The position numbers and the translations under genes are program-made. A DNA stretch of 64,000 nt from positions 212,000 through 275,999 of the forward strand of contig NZ_JANYGQ010000005.1 of the NCBI RefSeq assembly GCF_025359345.1, in the 5' to 3' direction. Positions 8,559 to 16,660 of this stretch are shown one piece after another. Source of the stretch: Mucilaginibacter sp. (lineage in GTDB: Bacteria; Bacteroidota; Bacteroidia; Sphingobacteriales; Sphingobacteriaceae). Each line of letters starts with the position of its first letter. Position 1 is the stretch's first letter. The notes below the pieces were generated by a model, which saw nothing but the letters and a program-made list of their open reading frames with translations, was not told where the DNA came from and did no database searches.

Positions 8559-9362
8559 TTGAACAATCACTTTAACAATAAAGTTGTATGGATTACAGGC
8601 GCTTCGTCAGGAATTGGCGAAGCGCTTGCTTATGCCATGTCGGGCTGTGGCGCAAAACTAATATTGTCAAGCAGAAGAATTAATGAACTGGAGCGGGTAA
8701 AACAGGGCTGCAGTTCGCAAGAAAACGTTTTTATACTTCCGTTAGATCTTTCCGACACAAACTCGTTAGATGCTGCCGTACTATTGGCGATTAAGTGCTT
8801 TGGGGTGATAGACATTATGGTACATAACGGCGGCGTTACCCAACGCTCATTGGTTATTGATACCGATATCCAAGTGCATCGTAAGCTAATGGAACTTGAT
8901 TACTTTAGCTATGTTGTGCTAACCAAAGCCCTGCTACCTCATTTTTTGGAACGAAAAACCGGGCACTTTGTGGTTACCAGTAGTGTTATGGGTAAGATAG
9001 GGACGCCTATGCGGTCGGCCTATGCTGCTGCCAAACACGCCCTGCACGGCTTTTTCGATTGCCTGCGGGCCGAAATAGCGGCCGATAATATTAAAGTAAC
9101 TATACTTACGCCGGGCTACATCCGCACCAATATTTCCTTATTTGCTGTCACCAACAAACCTTATGGTTTAGGTAAACCATCCGAAAATATAGAAAATGGC
9201 CTGCCAGCCGATCGTGCTGCCAGGCAAATTATGAAAGCCATTAAAAAAGGGGCCTTTGAAGCGTATATCGGCAAATTAAGCGGCGAACGGGTTGGGCTAT
9301 GGTTAAACAGGTTTCTGCCCGGAGTACTTACCAGGATCGCACCTAAACTTGTTCCGAAATAA
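8559..9362 (+). CDS. Short-chain dehydrogenase/reductase (classical SDR)
   Basis: NAD(P)-dependent oxidoreductase (267 aa) of the classical SDR family. Cofactor motif TGASSGIG at 13-20, HNGG near 89-92, catalytic Ser141/142, Tyr155 and Lys159 (YAAAK). The C-terminal extension resembles DHRS7-type enzymes acting on lipid or steroid-like alcohols; the substrate is not known. The start appears to be TTG at 8559: there is no in-frame ATG before the nucleotide-binding motif, and the frame is closed 15 bp upstream by the stop of the DUF1003 gene. Confidence 0.88.
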   Translation: MNNHFNNKVVWITGASSGIGEALAYAMSGCGAKLILSSRRINELERVKQGCSSQENVFILPLDLSDTNSLDAAVLLAIKCFGVIDIMVHNGGVTQRSLVIDTDIQVHRKLMELDYFSYVVLTKALLPHFLERKTGHFVVTSSVMGKIGTPMRSAYAAAKHALHGFFDCLRAEIAADNIKVTILTPGYIRTNISLFAVTNKPYGLGKPSENIENGLPADRAARQIMKAIKKGAFEAYIGKLSGERVGLWLNRFLPGVLTRIAPKLVPK

Positions 9363-9396
9363 CATGCCCGAAACGCCTGCCTTAATACGTTTTACT

Positions 9397-9404
9397 TATC
9401 TTTG
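9397..9404 (+). promoter_or_regulatory. Bacteroidota -7 element TATCTTTG just before the flippase-like gene
   Basis: Exact match to TAnnTTTG ending 6 bases before the ATG at 9411. The transcript would have almost no leader. A -33 TTTG is not obvious at the usual distance. Confidence 0.55.
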
Positions 9405-9410
9405 CGCTGC

Positions 9411-10385
9411 ATGACAAATATTGAAGACGCGGCAGAAGAAGCTACCGAAGAATTAAAGCCCAAAACACTAAAGCAAAAAATATGGAACATTGCCAAACTG
9501 TTATTAAAAATTGGCATTACCACCGTATTGCTTATTTGGGTTTTTAATAAAGTCGATTTTAACGCGGTAAAATACAGGTTGTTACACCCTCAATATTGGT
9601 GGATGTACGTCATTGCTATTATTTGCTTCTTTCTTTCTATGATAGTTTCGGCATGGAGGCTACTGAGCTTTTTCAGGTCGATTGGGTTAAATCTAAACCC
9701 GAAATACAATTTACGGCTGTACTTTTTGGGCATGTTTTATAACATATTACTGCCGGGCGGCATTGGCGGCGACGGCTATAAAATGTACCTCATCAACAAA
9801 ACTTACAAGGTACCGGTTAAAAGGCTATTTTGGGCGGTGATGTTCGACAGGCTGAGCGGACTTTGGATAATTGGATTATTGGCCGTTACCCTTTCATTTT
9901 TTATACCCCAGCTTGCTGCATACACCTGGATGGCGGCGGGAATATTTGCAGGCGGATCGCTGATCTATTACTTTGTTATACATAAATTTTTCAAGGATTA
10001 CACCCGTTATTTTTTCCAGGCCCACGCAAAGGCGCTGGTGTTGCAATTGCTGCAACTAGGCACAGTACTTTGCATAATATTAAGCCAGCCCGACTTTTAC
10101 CACGCAGGTTTCAAAGGCACGTTTCCGCCCTACCTATTGTCGTTTTTACTGTCAGGCTTTGCTATTCTGATCCCTACAGCAGGTGGCGCAGGCGCCCGTG
10201 AGGCCTTTTTTACCGCACTTTCTAAGGTTTTCCCGATAAATGCAGATATCGGCGTTTTGATAGCGACATCGTTTTATCTAATCTCGGTTTTTGTTGCTCT
10301 TTCAGGTCTTTATTATATGATTAAACCCAGCCGTTTACAAGCGGATTTACCGGCAAAAAATAACTTAGAAAACGATATTGTATAA
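9411..10385 (+). CDS. Polytopic membrane protein, lysylphosphatidylglycerol synthetase TM-region (UPF0104/AglD-like) family
   Basis: 324-residue inner-membrane protein with about eight hydrophobic segments and the family hallmarks LPGGIGGDGYKMYL (after the third segment) and PTAGGAGAREAFF (late). Family members include the flippase region of MprF and dolichol-sugar processing proteins; a lipid or lipid-linked sugar transfer/flipping role is inferred, not shown. A TTG at 9402 is possible, but ATG 9411 is preferred because the promoter-like TATCTTTG ends just before it. The first 25 residues are acidic and cytoplasmic. Confidence 0.85.
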   Translation: MTNIEDAAEEATEELKPKTLKQKIWNIAKLLLKIGITTVLLIWVFNKVDFNAVKYRLLHPQYWWMYVIAIICFFLSMIVSAWRLLSFFRSIGLNLNPKYNLRLYFLGMFYNILLPGGIGGDGYKMYLINKTYKVPVKRLFWAVMFDRLSGLWIIGLLAVTLSFFIPQLAAYTWMAAGIFAGGSLIYYFVIHKFFKDYTRYFFQAHAKALVLQLLQLGTVLCIILSQPDFYHAGFKGTFPPYLLSFLLSGFAILIPTAGGAGAREAFFTALSKVFPINADIGVLIATSFYLISVFVALSGLYYMIKPSRLQADLPAKNNLENDIV

Positions 10386-10506
10386 TCCACACTAAGCAGA
10401 ATTTAATTTGCAAATTTGTCTACTCTATAGAATAAATAGACTTTAAACACAGCCTAGAACATCTCAATAATTCTGTAATTTTATTATTTATCTACACCAA
10501 ATTAAA

Positions 10507-10536
10507 TTTGCCGGTTAAACTAATTTCCTAATTTTG
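10507..10536 (+). promoter_or_regulatory. Complete Bacteroidota promoter before the aromatic amino acid hydroxylase
   Basis: TTTG at 10507-10510, 18-bp spacer, TAATTTTG at 10529-10536: a full match to the Bacteroidota sigma-A consensus. The start codon at 10560 gives a leader of roughly 15-20 nt. Confidence 0.75.
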
Positions 10537-10559
10537 GGTTTTCTAAAATATACCAAATA

Positions 10560-12335
10560 ATGGCCGGTTTTAATAATTTCAATAACCCGCAGGTGGCTGC
10601 TTTACCTGCACATTTAAAGCAATTTATTGTTGACCAGCACTACGAGCACTACACCCCTATCGACCACGCGGTTTGGCGTTACGTAATGCGGCAAAACTAT
10701 AGCTACCTTAAAGATGTTGCTTACTACCCCTACATCCCCGGGCTTGAAAAAGCAGGCTTAACGATAGAAAAAATACCAAGCCTGCAGGAGATGAACGATG
10801 CGTTGGGTAAAATTGGCTGGGGCGCTGTTACTGTTGATGGCTTTATACCCCCTGCGGCTTTTATGGAATACCAGGCCTACCGGGTTTTGGTTATTGCTGC
10901 CGATATACGCCAGTTAAACCATATTGAGTATACACCTGCTCCCGATATTATTCACGAGTCTGCGGGGCATGCGCCTATAATTGCTGACAAGGACTATCAT
11001 GAATACCTTAGTTACTTTGGGTCGATAGGTGCAAAAGCTATGTTTTCGGCACAGGATTTTGAATTGTACGAAGCGATAAGGGCTTTATCGATTTTGAAAG
11101 AAATGCCCGATGCCGATGCTGCTGAAATAAAAAAAGCCGAAGAGTTGCTTACCTATCGCCAGGAAAACATGGGCGAACCGTCAGAAATGGCATTATTGAG
11201 CCGCCTGCACTGGTGGACGGTTGAATACGGCCTGATCGGTACGCTTGAAAATCCTAAAATTTACGGCGCGGGGTTGCTTTCATCAATCGGCGAAAGTTCA
11301 AGCTGTATGGATTGCGGTATCAAAAAGATACCATACACTATTGATGCGGTGAATTACAGCTATGATATTACCACAACGCAACCGCAGTTGTTTGTTACCC
11401 CAACGTTTCAAAACCTGATCGATGTGCTGGAAACTTTTGCCAACACCATGTCGTTCCGTAGGGGTGGAATATACGGGCTGCAAAAGGCAATCGACAGTAA
11501 AAACACATGCACCGCAGTTTACAGTTCAGGCCTGCAGGTTTCAGGGACATTTACCGGGTTTACGCAACATAAAGGTTTACCGGTATTTATAAAAACTACG
11601 GGGCCATCGGCCTTGGCAGTCGACAATAAACAGTTGAAGGGCCACGGCAAAGATTATCATAAAGATGGTTTCAGCTCGCCGGTAGGAAAACTGAAAGGTC
11701 ATGCCCTCCCACTGGAAGATTTAGGTGTTGAAGAGCTTAATTATTTCGGTATCGAAAAAGGCAAAATCGCCGAATTAAACTTTGAAAGCGGTATTACCCT
11801 TACCGGCTATGTAATGAAAATACACGCCTCGAACGGAAAAACGCAGCTTATTGCGTTTGAGAACTGCACAGTTACGGATAAGGATGGTGGAGAAATGTTT
11901 AAGCCGGAATGGGGTGTTTATGATATGGCCGTCGGCGATAAAATTGTCTCTGTTTTTTGCGGTGCCGCTGATAAAGCGGAGTTTTTAGAAATTGCGTATA
12001 AGTCAAATACAGCTACCCATCATACCGTTTACGACCAAAACACAAAAGAACTGCACAAACTTTACCAGCAGGTACGCAACCGCAGGCAAACCGGCGGCGA
12101 CTTTGGCTTTTTGGGAAATGTATGGATGATGCTGCAAAAGCACCACCAGGACGACTGGCTTTGTGCGTTAGAGATACTGGAAATACTTGACCACGAGGGA
12201 GTGGAACTAAATCTTGCCGATGAAATAAGGACTTTTTTAGAAAACAAAGCGAATACTCAACCTGAATTTAAAAAGCTGATAAAGGACGGGTTTTACCTGA
12301 TCAAACATCCGGTTGAGCAAAAGTTGGTGGTTTAA
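10560..12335 (+). CDS. Pterin-dependent aromatic amino acid hydroxylase (long form)
   Basis: Iron- and tetrahydropterin-dependent monooxygenase of the phenylalanine/tyrosine/tryptophan hydroxylase family. The ferrous iron ligands are visible: His132 and His137 in IIHESAGHAP and Glu222 in WWTVEYG. The catalytic domain is about residues 30-340. The remaining 250 residues form a C-terminal extension seen in the long Bacteroidota type (591 aa versus about 260-300 for typical bacterial PhhA). Phenylalanine to tyrosine is the most likely reaction, but the preferred amino acid cannot be decided here. It has its own promoter. Confidence 0.88.
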   Translation: MAGFNNFNNPQVAALPAHLKQFIVDQHYEHYTPIDHAVWRYVMRQNYSYLKDVAYYPYIPGLEKAGLTIEKIPSLQEMNDALGKIGWGAVTVDGFIPPAAFMEYQAYRVLVIAADIRQLNHIEYTPAPDIIHESAGHAPIIADKDYHEYLSYFGSIGAKAMFSAQDFELYEAIRALSILKEMPDADAAEIKKAEELLTYRQENMGEPSEMALLSRLHWWTVEYGLIGTLENPKIYGAGLLSSIGESSSCMDCGIKKIPYTIDAVNYSYDITTTQPQLFVTPTFQNLIDVLETFANTMSFRRGGIYGLQKAIDSKNTCTAVYSSGLQVSGTFTGFTQHKGLPVFIKTTGPSALAVDNKQLKGHGKDYHKDGFSSPVGKLKGHALPLEDLGVEELNYFGIEKGKIAELNFESGITLTGYVMKIHASNGKTQLIAFENCTVTDKDGGEMFKPEWGVYDMAVGDKIVSVFCGAADKAEFLEIAYKSNTATHHTVYDQNTKELHKLYQQVRNRRQTGGDFGFLGNVWMMLQKHHQDDWLCALEILEILDHEGVELNLADEIRTFLENKANTQPEFKKLIKDGFYLIKHPVEQKLVV

Positions 12336-12376
12336 AGAATTTGTTTGTAAAATTGCTACCAACAACTCATCCATCT

Positions 12377-13081
12377 ATGAACGTTATTGTAACAGGCGCC
12401 AGCAGCGGCGTAGGCTTCGAGGCCGTACTTGAATTGATATTATCGGGCAAACATAAAGTAATAGCCTTATCCCGTTCGCAGGATAAGCTGGAACGCTTGC
12501 TCGAGATTGCCCACGGCCTTAACCCCGATGCTGAGATATTTGCACTGGCTTTTGATATTGTGCACGACGATTATGCCGGGCTTCAGCAATTTATCAGCTC
12601 CAATTTTGACAACCGCGTTGATGTGTTGATAAACAATGCCGGCGTACTTATCAATAAACCATTTACCCAACTGCTGGAGACTGATTTTGTTGAGATGTTG
12701 CAAAGCAATTTCATAGGCCATGTGCGTATTATACAAGAGCTGCTTGGCCTTATGCCCAAAGGCGCGCATATTGTTAATATCGGCAGCATGGGTGGTTTCC
12801 AGGGTAGCGTCAAGTTCCCCGGCATGGCTGCCTATTCTGCAAGTAAGGCGGCGCTGCATTCGCTAACCGAGTGCCTGGCGCTGGAATTGGCCGAACAGGA
12901 AATTAAGGTTAACTGTCTTGCACTGGGCTCGGCACAAACTGAAATGCTGGAGCAGGCCTTTCCTGGCTACCAATCGCCTGTTATGGCGTTCGAAATGGGT
13001 AAATACGTTGCTGATTTTGCCGTTACTGCGCACCGTTTTTTTAACGGGAAGGTATTGCCGGTAGCAGTGACAACTCCATAG
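12377..13081 (+). CDS. Short-chain dehydrogenase/reductase
   Basis: Second SDR in the window (234 aa from ATG 12377). Cofactor motif TGASSGVG near residues 6-13, INNAG in the middle, catalytic Ser in VNIGSMGG and YSASK for the Tyr-Lys pair; complete and probably active, substrate unknown. A TTG at 12341 would add 12 residues before the beta strand that opens the Rossmann fold, so ATG 12377 is preferred. It starts 41 bp after the hydroxylase and may be co-transcribed, which could suggest a role in pterin or aromatic metabolism, but that is inference. Confidence 0.88.
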   Translation: MNVIVTGASSGVGFEAVLELILSGKHKVIALSRSQDKLERLLEIAHGLNPDAEIFALAFDIVHDDYAGLQQFISSNFDNRVDVLINNAGVLINKPFTQLLETDFVEMLQSNFIGHVRIIQELLGLMPKGAHIVNIGSMGGFQGSVKFPGMAAYSASKAALHSLTECLALELAEQEIKVNCLALGSAQTEMLEQAFPGYQSPVMAFEMGKYVADFAVTAHRFFNGKVLPVAVTTP

Positions 13082-13271
13082 TTTTTCATTGGCCATTTCG
13101 CTGCACCATCATTAGTCATTTGTAGCGATGGATAAATCCGCTATTTCATGGCTTATCACCCAAAGGTGGTAAATATTAAATATTACCAACTCACTATTCA
13201 TTGTATTATTTGGTATTTCCGGTAAAATATCGTTAATTTTACCATATATGCTTACCTTATCCTTATAGGAA

Positions 13272-14705
13272 ATGGGTTCAAATCTCATATTTCTTTTTGA
13301 GCAATCAACCGATTTTTTCTGCCTGCTGAACAGGGACGGCGCTTTTATACAAGCAAATGTGGCTTTCAGACGGATCCTGGGTTATACCGAAGACGAGTTA
13401 AAAGACAGCAAAGCGATCGATTTTTTTCATCCTGCCGACCTAAAGAGACAGGACGATTTGCTACGAAACCTATCAGTTGAGAATAATGTTACCGGGCACG
13501 AAAGCCGTATTAAAGCAAAAAACGGGCGATACTACAATATCAGATGGTCGATTTTTCTTAATGCAGATGATAACCTCATTTACGCTACCGGCGTAAATTT
13601 AACCACTAATTTTATAAGTGCAGGCGATGATGACGTTGCAGGCAATATCCAGCATATTATTCAAAGCTTCAACGAAGGTTTTTTTATTATCGATAGCAAA
13701 TGGCGGGTAATATCGTTCAACCCTGCTTTCCAGGCTATTACAAATTTAAAAGCAGAACAACTGGTTGACTTAAATTTTAGTCAGATAAACAACCTTGGGT
13801 TAACCGATACGGTACTGGCCGAATTTGAGACCGCATTTAACGGCAGTATGTCAAGTCAGTTGCAATATTTTAATGAACAATTGAAGAGGTGGTTAAGGGT
13901 AAATATTTATCCTTATAAAGGCGAAATAGCAGTATTTATAAGAGATATTACGGCTATAAAAACGCAACGGCTGATTTTGGCCCTCGAAAAAAATGTGCTT
14001 GAGTTAAATGCCTCGTCATCGTATACACTCTCACAAACTGTTGCGGAATTACTCAAAGGGATTGAGGAAATATATCCTGACATGATCTGCTCTGTTCTGG
14101 AAATTGACGAGGCGCATGGAAAAGTTTACCATCTAGCCGCCCCCCATCTGCCCGCTGAATACTGTATGGCCATTGATGGGTCGGCGATTGGGCCGAGAGC
14201 CGGCTCGTGCGGTACTGCGGCTTACCACCGCAGCCAGGTGATCGTAAGCGATATTGAGACTGACCCGCTTTGGGCCGATTACAAGCAGTTTGCACTCCCC
14301 CACCAGTTAAGGGCCTGTTGGTCGACCCCTGTCATTAGTTCAAACAGCGCGCAGGTGCTGGCCACATTTGCAGTTTATTACAACCAAAAACGCGAGCCAA
14401 AAGGCGACGAACTTCGCATGATTGAACGTACCACCAACATTCTTAGGGTTTTAATTGAAAATAAACGAAACCAGGATCATGTAAAGGACCAAACCAAGCG
14501 GCTGCAGGAAATTGCATCAATCAGCTCGCATGAAATACGACGGCCGGTAGCAACTATACTTGGCCTGGTAAATTTATTCGACCGGAATACATTGGACAAC
14601 CCGATGAACAAAGAAATTATTAATCATATTGACGCCACCGCGAAAGAACTGGATGAAGTAATTCATACCATTGTTGAGAAAACGGTTTATTTAAAGGGGG
14701 AGTGA
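13272..14705 (+). CDS. PAS-PAS-GAF signalling protein ending in an H-box domain without a kinase ATPase domain
   Basis: Cytoplasmic sensor-like protein (477 aa) with no membrane segment. Two PAS domains (about 5-110 and 125-235), a GAF domain (about 245-395, with the GSCGTAAY block seen in many GAF sensors), then a helical region with SSHEIRRPVATILGLVNLF (about 417-435), a recognisable H-box of histidine kinases. The protein ends about 45 residues later, so the HATPase domain is missing and no separate one follows. It could be a phosphotransfer or dimerisation partner of another kinase. A second protein of this design is at 52140-53198. Confidence 0.85.
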   Translation: MGSNLIFLFEQSTDFFCLLNRDGAFIQANVAFRRILGYTEDELKDSKAIDFFHPADLKRQDDLLRNLSVENNVTGHESRIKAKNGRYYNIRWSIFLNADDNLIYATGVNLTTNFISAGDDDVAGNIQHIIQSFNEGFFIIDSKWRVISFNPAFQAITNLKAEQLVDLNFSQINNLGLTDTVLAEFETAFNGSMSSQLQYFNEQLKRWLRVNIYPYKGEIAVFIRDITAIKTQRLILALEKNVLELNASSSYTLSQTVAELLKGIEEIYPDMICSVLEIDEAHGKVYHLAAPHLPAEYCMAIDGSAIGPRAGSCGTAAYHRSQVIVSDIETDPLWADYKQFALPHQLRACWSTPVISSNSAQVLATFAVYYNQKREPKGDELRMIERTTNILRVLIENKRNQDHVKDQTKRLQEIASISSHEIRRPVATILGLVNLFDRNTLDNPMNKEIINHIDATAKELDEVIHTIVEKTVYLKGE

Positions 14706-14723
14706 AAGTGAAATTAGCGCTAG

Positions 14724-14999
14724 CTATTTCTTTGCGTATAAGGCAATTATTGCTAATGTTGCGGCGGCCTGGCCCATCCAAAAAATAAACATCCACTTAA
14801 TAGTTTCGGCTTTGTTTTCACTGGCCTCCTTACGTACATTGGCAATGTCTTCCTTCGTAGCTAATGTTTTAATTGTTGCTTCCACAGAACGTTCGGTTTT
14901 GTTATCAATGTATTTAAACATCGCCTCGGTTGTGTCGCTGCCTAATTTATCGCTTAGCAGTTTATAAAGCCGGGCTGTTTCTTTTGCTTCTAAGTACAT
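14724..14999 (-). CDS. Small coiled-coil protein with C-terminal membrane anchor
   Basis: 91-residue protein resembling the DUF1640/CCDC90-like group: an N-terminal helix (TARLYKLLSDKLGSDTTEAMFKYI), a coiled coil with the phrase LATKEDIANVRKE, and a C-terminal transmembrane helix (about 69-87) followed by KK. Function unknown; many such proteins sit beside mobile-element or toxin loci, but nothing of that kind is next to it here. Confidence 0.7.
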   Translation of the reverse strand: MYLEAKETARLYKLLSDKLGSDTTEAMFKYIDNKTERSVEATIKTLATKEDIANVRKEASENKAETIKWMFIFWMGQAAATLAIIALYAKK

Positions 15000-15068
15000 A
15001 ACAAATATAGTGATTAGTTGATTGGGTTGAAATAAGTTGATTGGTTTGATTAAGTGTATAAGATTATT

Positions 15069-15097
15069 AAAAGGGGGCTCCCGGAGGCCCCCTTTTC
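15069..15097 (-). terminator. Strong GC-rich terminator
   Basis: Near-perfect hairpin AAAAGGGGGC / GCCCCCTTTT just past the stop of the secreted 173-aa gene on the minus strand. Its A/T flanks make it work in both directions. Confidence 0.88.
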
Positions 15098-15101
15098 AAT
15101 T

Positions 15102-15623
15102 CTATCTTTTCATTATCAATTCCAGCTGTTTTTTTATTACCTCGCTTTTGCCATCTTTAATGTCATAATCAAACGGACCTAGTGAGGTATTAATTCTGAT
15201 AACCGCAATTTTCCGGTTTTTTAACTCTGCAATGTCATTGTCTGTTAAATCGAACGCCAAAGAGCTTTCGGCAACAGCAGGGTTGGCATAAGAGATAAGG
15301 GATGAATAGGTGTCACCAATTGCTTTTAGTTCCAACAGCTTACCGTCGGCAAATTTCACGATAGCTTTATCACCGCTTAATACCGAATATTGTATGTCCA
15401 TACCATCCTTAAGATGCAAGCTGAGCACGCAGTAGTCTTTCCCTTTCATAATATTCCCGGCCAGGTAATGACCGGGAATGGTGAACGGGTTTGCCAAAAC
15501 CTGCTCTTTGGTTAGCAGCGTTGTATCACCTGTAATTTTATCAATTCTCAGTTTGTCGAGTTTCTGTGCCCTGGCAGCAAACGTGCATGAAGCCATCAGG
15601 ACAATCAAAATATACTTTTTCAT
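15102..15623 (-). CDS. Secreted protein of unknown function
   Basis: 173 residues with a clear signal peptide (MKKYILIVLMASCTFAARAQ, 1-20). The mature part alternates short beta strands and ends in a helix (KSEVIKKQLELIMKR). No catalytic motif is recognised. Its terminator follows directly and the SSB gene lies 18 bp upstream on the same strand, so the two may be one transcript. Confidence 0.7.
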   Translation of the reverse strand: MKKYILIVLMASCTFAARAQKLDKLRIDKITGDTTLLTKEQVLANPFTIPGHYLAGNIMKGKDYCVLSLHLKDGMDIQYSVLSGDKAIVKFADGKLLELKAIGDTYSSLISYANPAVAESSLAFDLTDNDIAELKNRKIAVIRINTSLGPFDYDIKDGKSEVIKKQLELIMKR

Positions 15624-15641
15624 ATTGTTATGTTTTTCAGG

Positions 15642-15974
15642 CTATCCTTTAAGCTTTATAAAATCATTTATTATTATCTCTGTCATATAGCGTTTGTTGC
15701 CGTCTTTGTCAACCCAGCTGCGGTTAGTAAGCTTTCCTTCTATGGCAACTTCATCACCTTTTTTAAGGTGATCGCCAATAAATTTTGCCTGGCTACCCCA
15801 TGCCACGAGGTTGTGCCATTGGGTTTCTGTAATTCGCTCGCCTTTGTCGTTTTTATAAGTTTCGTTTGTTGCGAGCGGAAATTTTGCAAGTTGCTTGCTG
15901 GTGTCAAATGTTTTTACTTCGGGGTCGGTACCCAGGTGACCTACCAGGCGTACGCTGTTTCTTAATGAATTCAT
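15642..15974 (-). CDS. ssb: Single-stranded DNA-binding protein, tailless paralogue
   Basis: OB-fold SSB (110 aa from ATG 15974): LRNSVRLVGHLGTDPEVK opens the fold, TQWHNLVAWG and KGDEVAIEGKLTNRSW are the conserved strands, and YMTEIIINDFIKLKG ends it. It lacks the linker and the acidic tip that housekeeping SSBs use to bind replication and repair proteins, so it is probably an accessory SSB. An upstream in-frame start at 16010 would add a Lys/Asn-rich leader and is not preferred. Confidence 0.88.
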   Translation of the reverse strand: MNSLRNSVRLVGHLGTDPEVKTFDTSKQLAKFPLATNETYKNDKGERITETQWHNLVAWGSQAKFIGDHLKKGDEVAIEGKLTNRSWVDKDGNKRYMTEIIINDFIKLKG

Positions 15975-16078
15975 GTTTTTAAATTTTAATTTGTTTTTAA
16001 TTGACACCACAAAGGTTGGGGTTACTAAAAATTTTAGCCGGTTAATAACCGTTTATAGTCGACAGTATCCATTTGCAA

Positions 16079-16113
16079 CCGTTTGCAAACGGATAATATT
16101 ATTTATATCTTTA
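16079..16113 (+). promoter_or_regulatory. Promoter with a 14-bp palindromic operator over the -33 element
   Basis: Perfect palindrome CCGTTTGCAAACGG (16079-16092) contains the -33 TTTG (16082-16085). A 20-bp spacer leads to TATCTTTA (16106-16113), 5 bases before the ATG at 16119. A protein bound to the palindrome would block RNA polymerase. The shape fits a LacI-type site, but the regulator is not in the window. Confidence 0.6.
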
Positions 16114-16118
16114 GGCCA

Positions 16119-16478
16119 ATGAATGAAGAAAAACTATGCCTCGACTGCGGCACTCCCCTGCACGGCCGGGCCGACAAAAAGTTCTGTAACGACCTGTGCC
16201 GCAATAATTACAATAACCAGCTTAACAGCAGTAGCTATAATTTGGTGCGCAACGTCAATAATATTCTGAAGCGAAACCGGCGGATATTACAGGAACTTAA
16301 CCCCGACGGTAAAACAAAAACCACCCGGAAAAAATTGCTGTCGAAAGGGTTTGATTTTGAATACCATACGCGTAGCTACCATACTCAAAATGGTAAAACT
16401 TATAACTTTTGTTATGAATACGGATATTTGCCGCTGGATGGCGATGAGTTTTTGCTGGTGAAAAGAGAAGAAATTTGA
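16119..16478 (+). CDS. Small zinc-ribbon protein
   Basis: 119-residue protein beginning with a four-cysteine knuckle: CLDCG at about 6-10 and CNDLC at about 22-26, likely one zinc. The rest is basic and helical, then beta-rich (SYHTQNGKTYNFCYEYGYLPL). DNA or RNA binding is plausible but not shown. ATG 16119 is preferred over a TTG at 16083, which lies inside the promoter palindrome. Divergent from the SSB gene. Confidence 0.75.
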   Translation: MNEEKLCLDCGTPLHGRADKKFCNDLCRNNYNNQLNSSSYNLVRNVNNILKRNRRILQELNPDGKTKTTRKKLLSKGFDFEYHTRSYHTQNGKTYNFCYEYGYLPLDGDEFLLVKREEI

Positions 16479-16645
16479 GCCGTTGATTTTAGATGACTGC
16501 GTTGATTTACTAATCCGAACCCCATTGCACGTATGGAATCCATTAACCATGTTAATTATGATTTAGACAAATTTCGAAATAATTAACCTACCGTCATCAT
16601 ACTACCACAAATCCGAAATGGAAATTCCGAAATCCGAAATAACAT

Positions 16646-16653
16646 TATCTTTG
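16646..16653 (+). promoter_or_regulatory. -7 element TATCTTTG before the MBL/rhodanese gene
   Basis: Exact TAnnTTTG ending 7 bases before the ATG at 16661. The DNA just upstream (16608-16642) is an iterated ATCCGAAAT phrase, so the expected -33 TTTG is absent or degenerate. Confidence 0.5.
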
Positions 16654-16660
16654 CAGCCAA

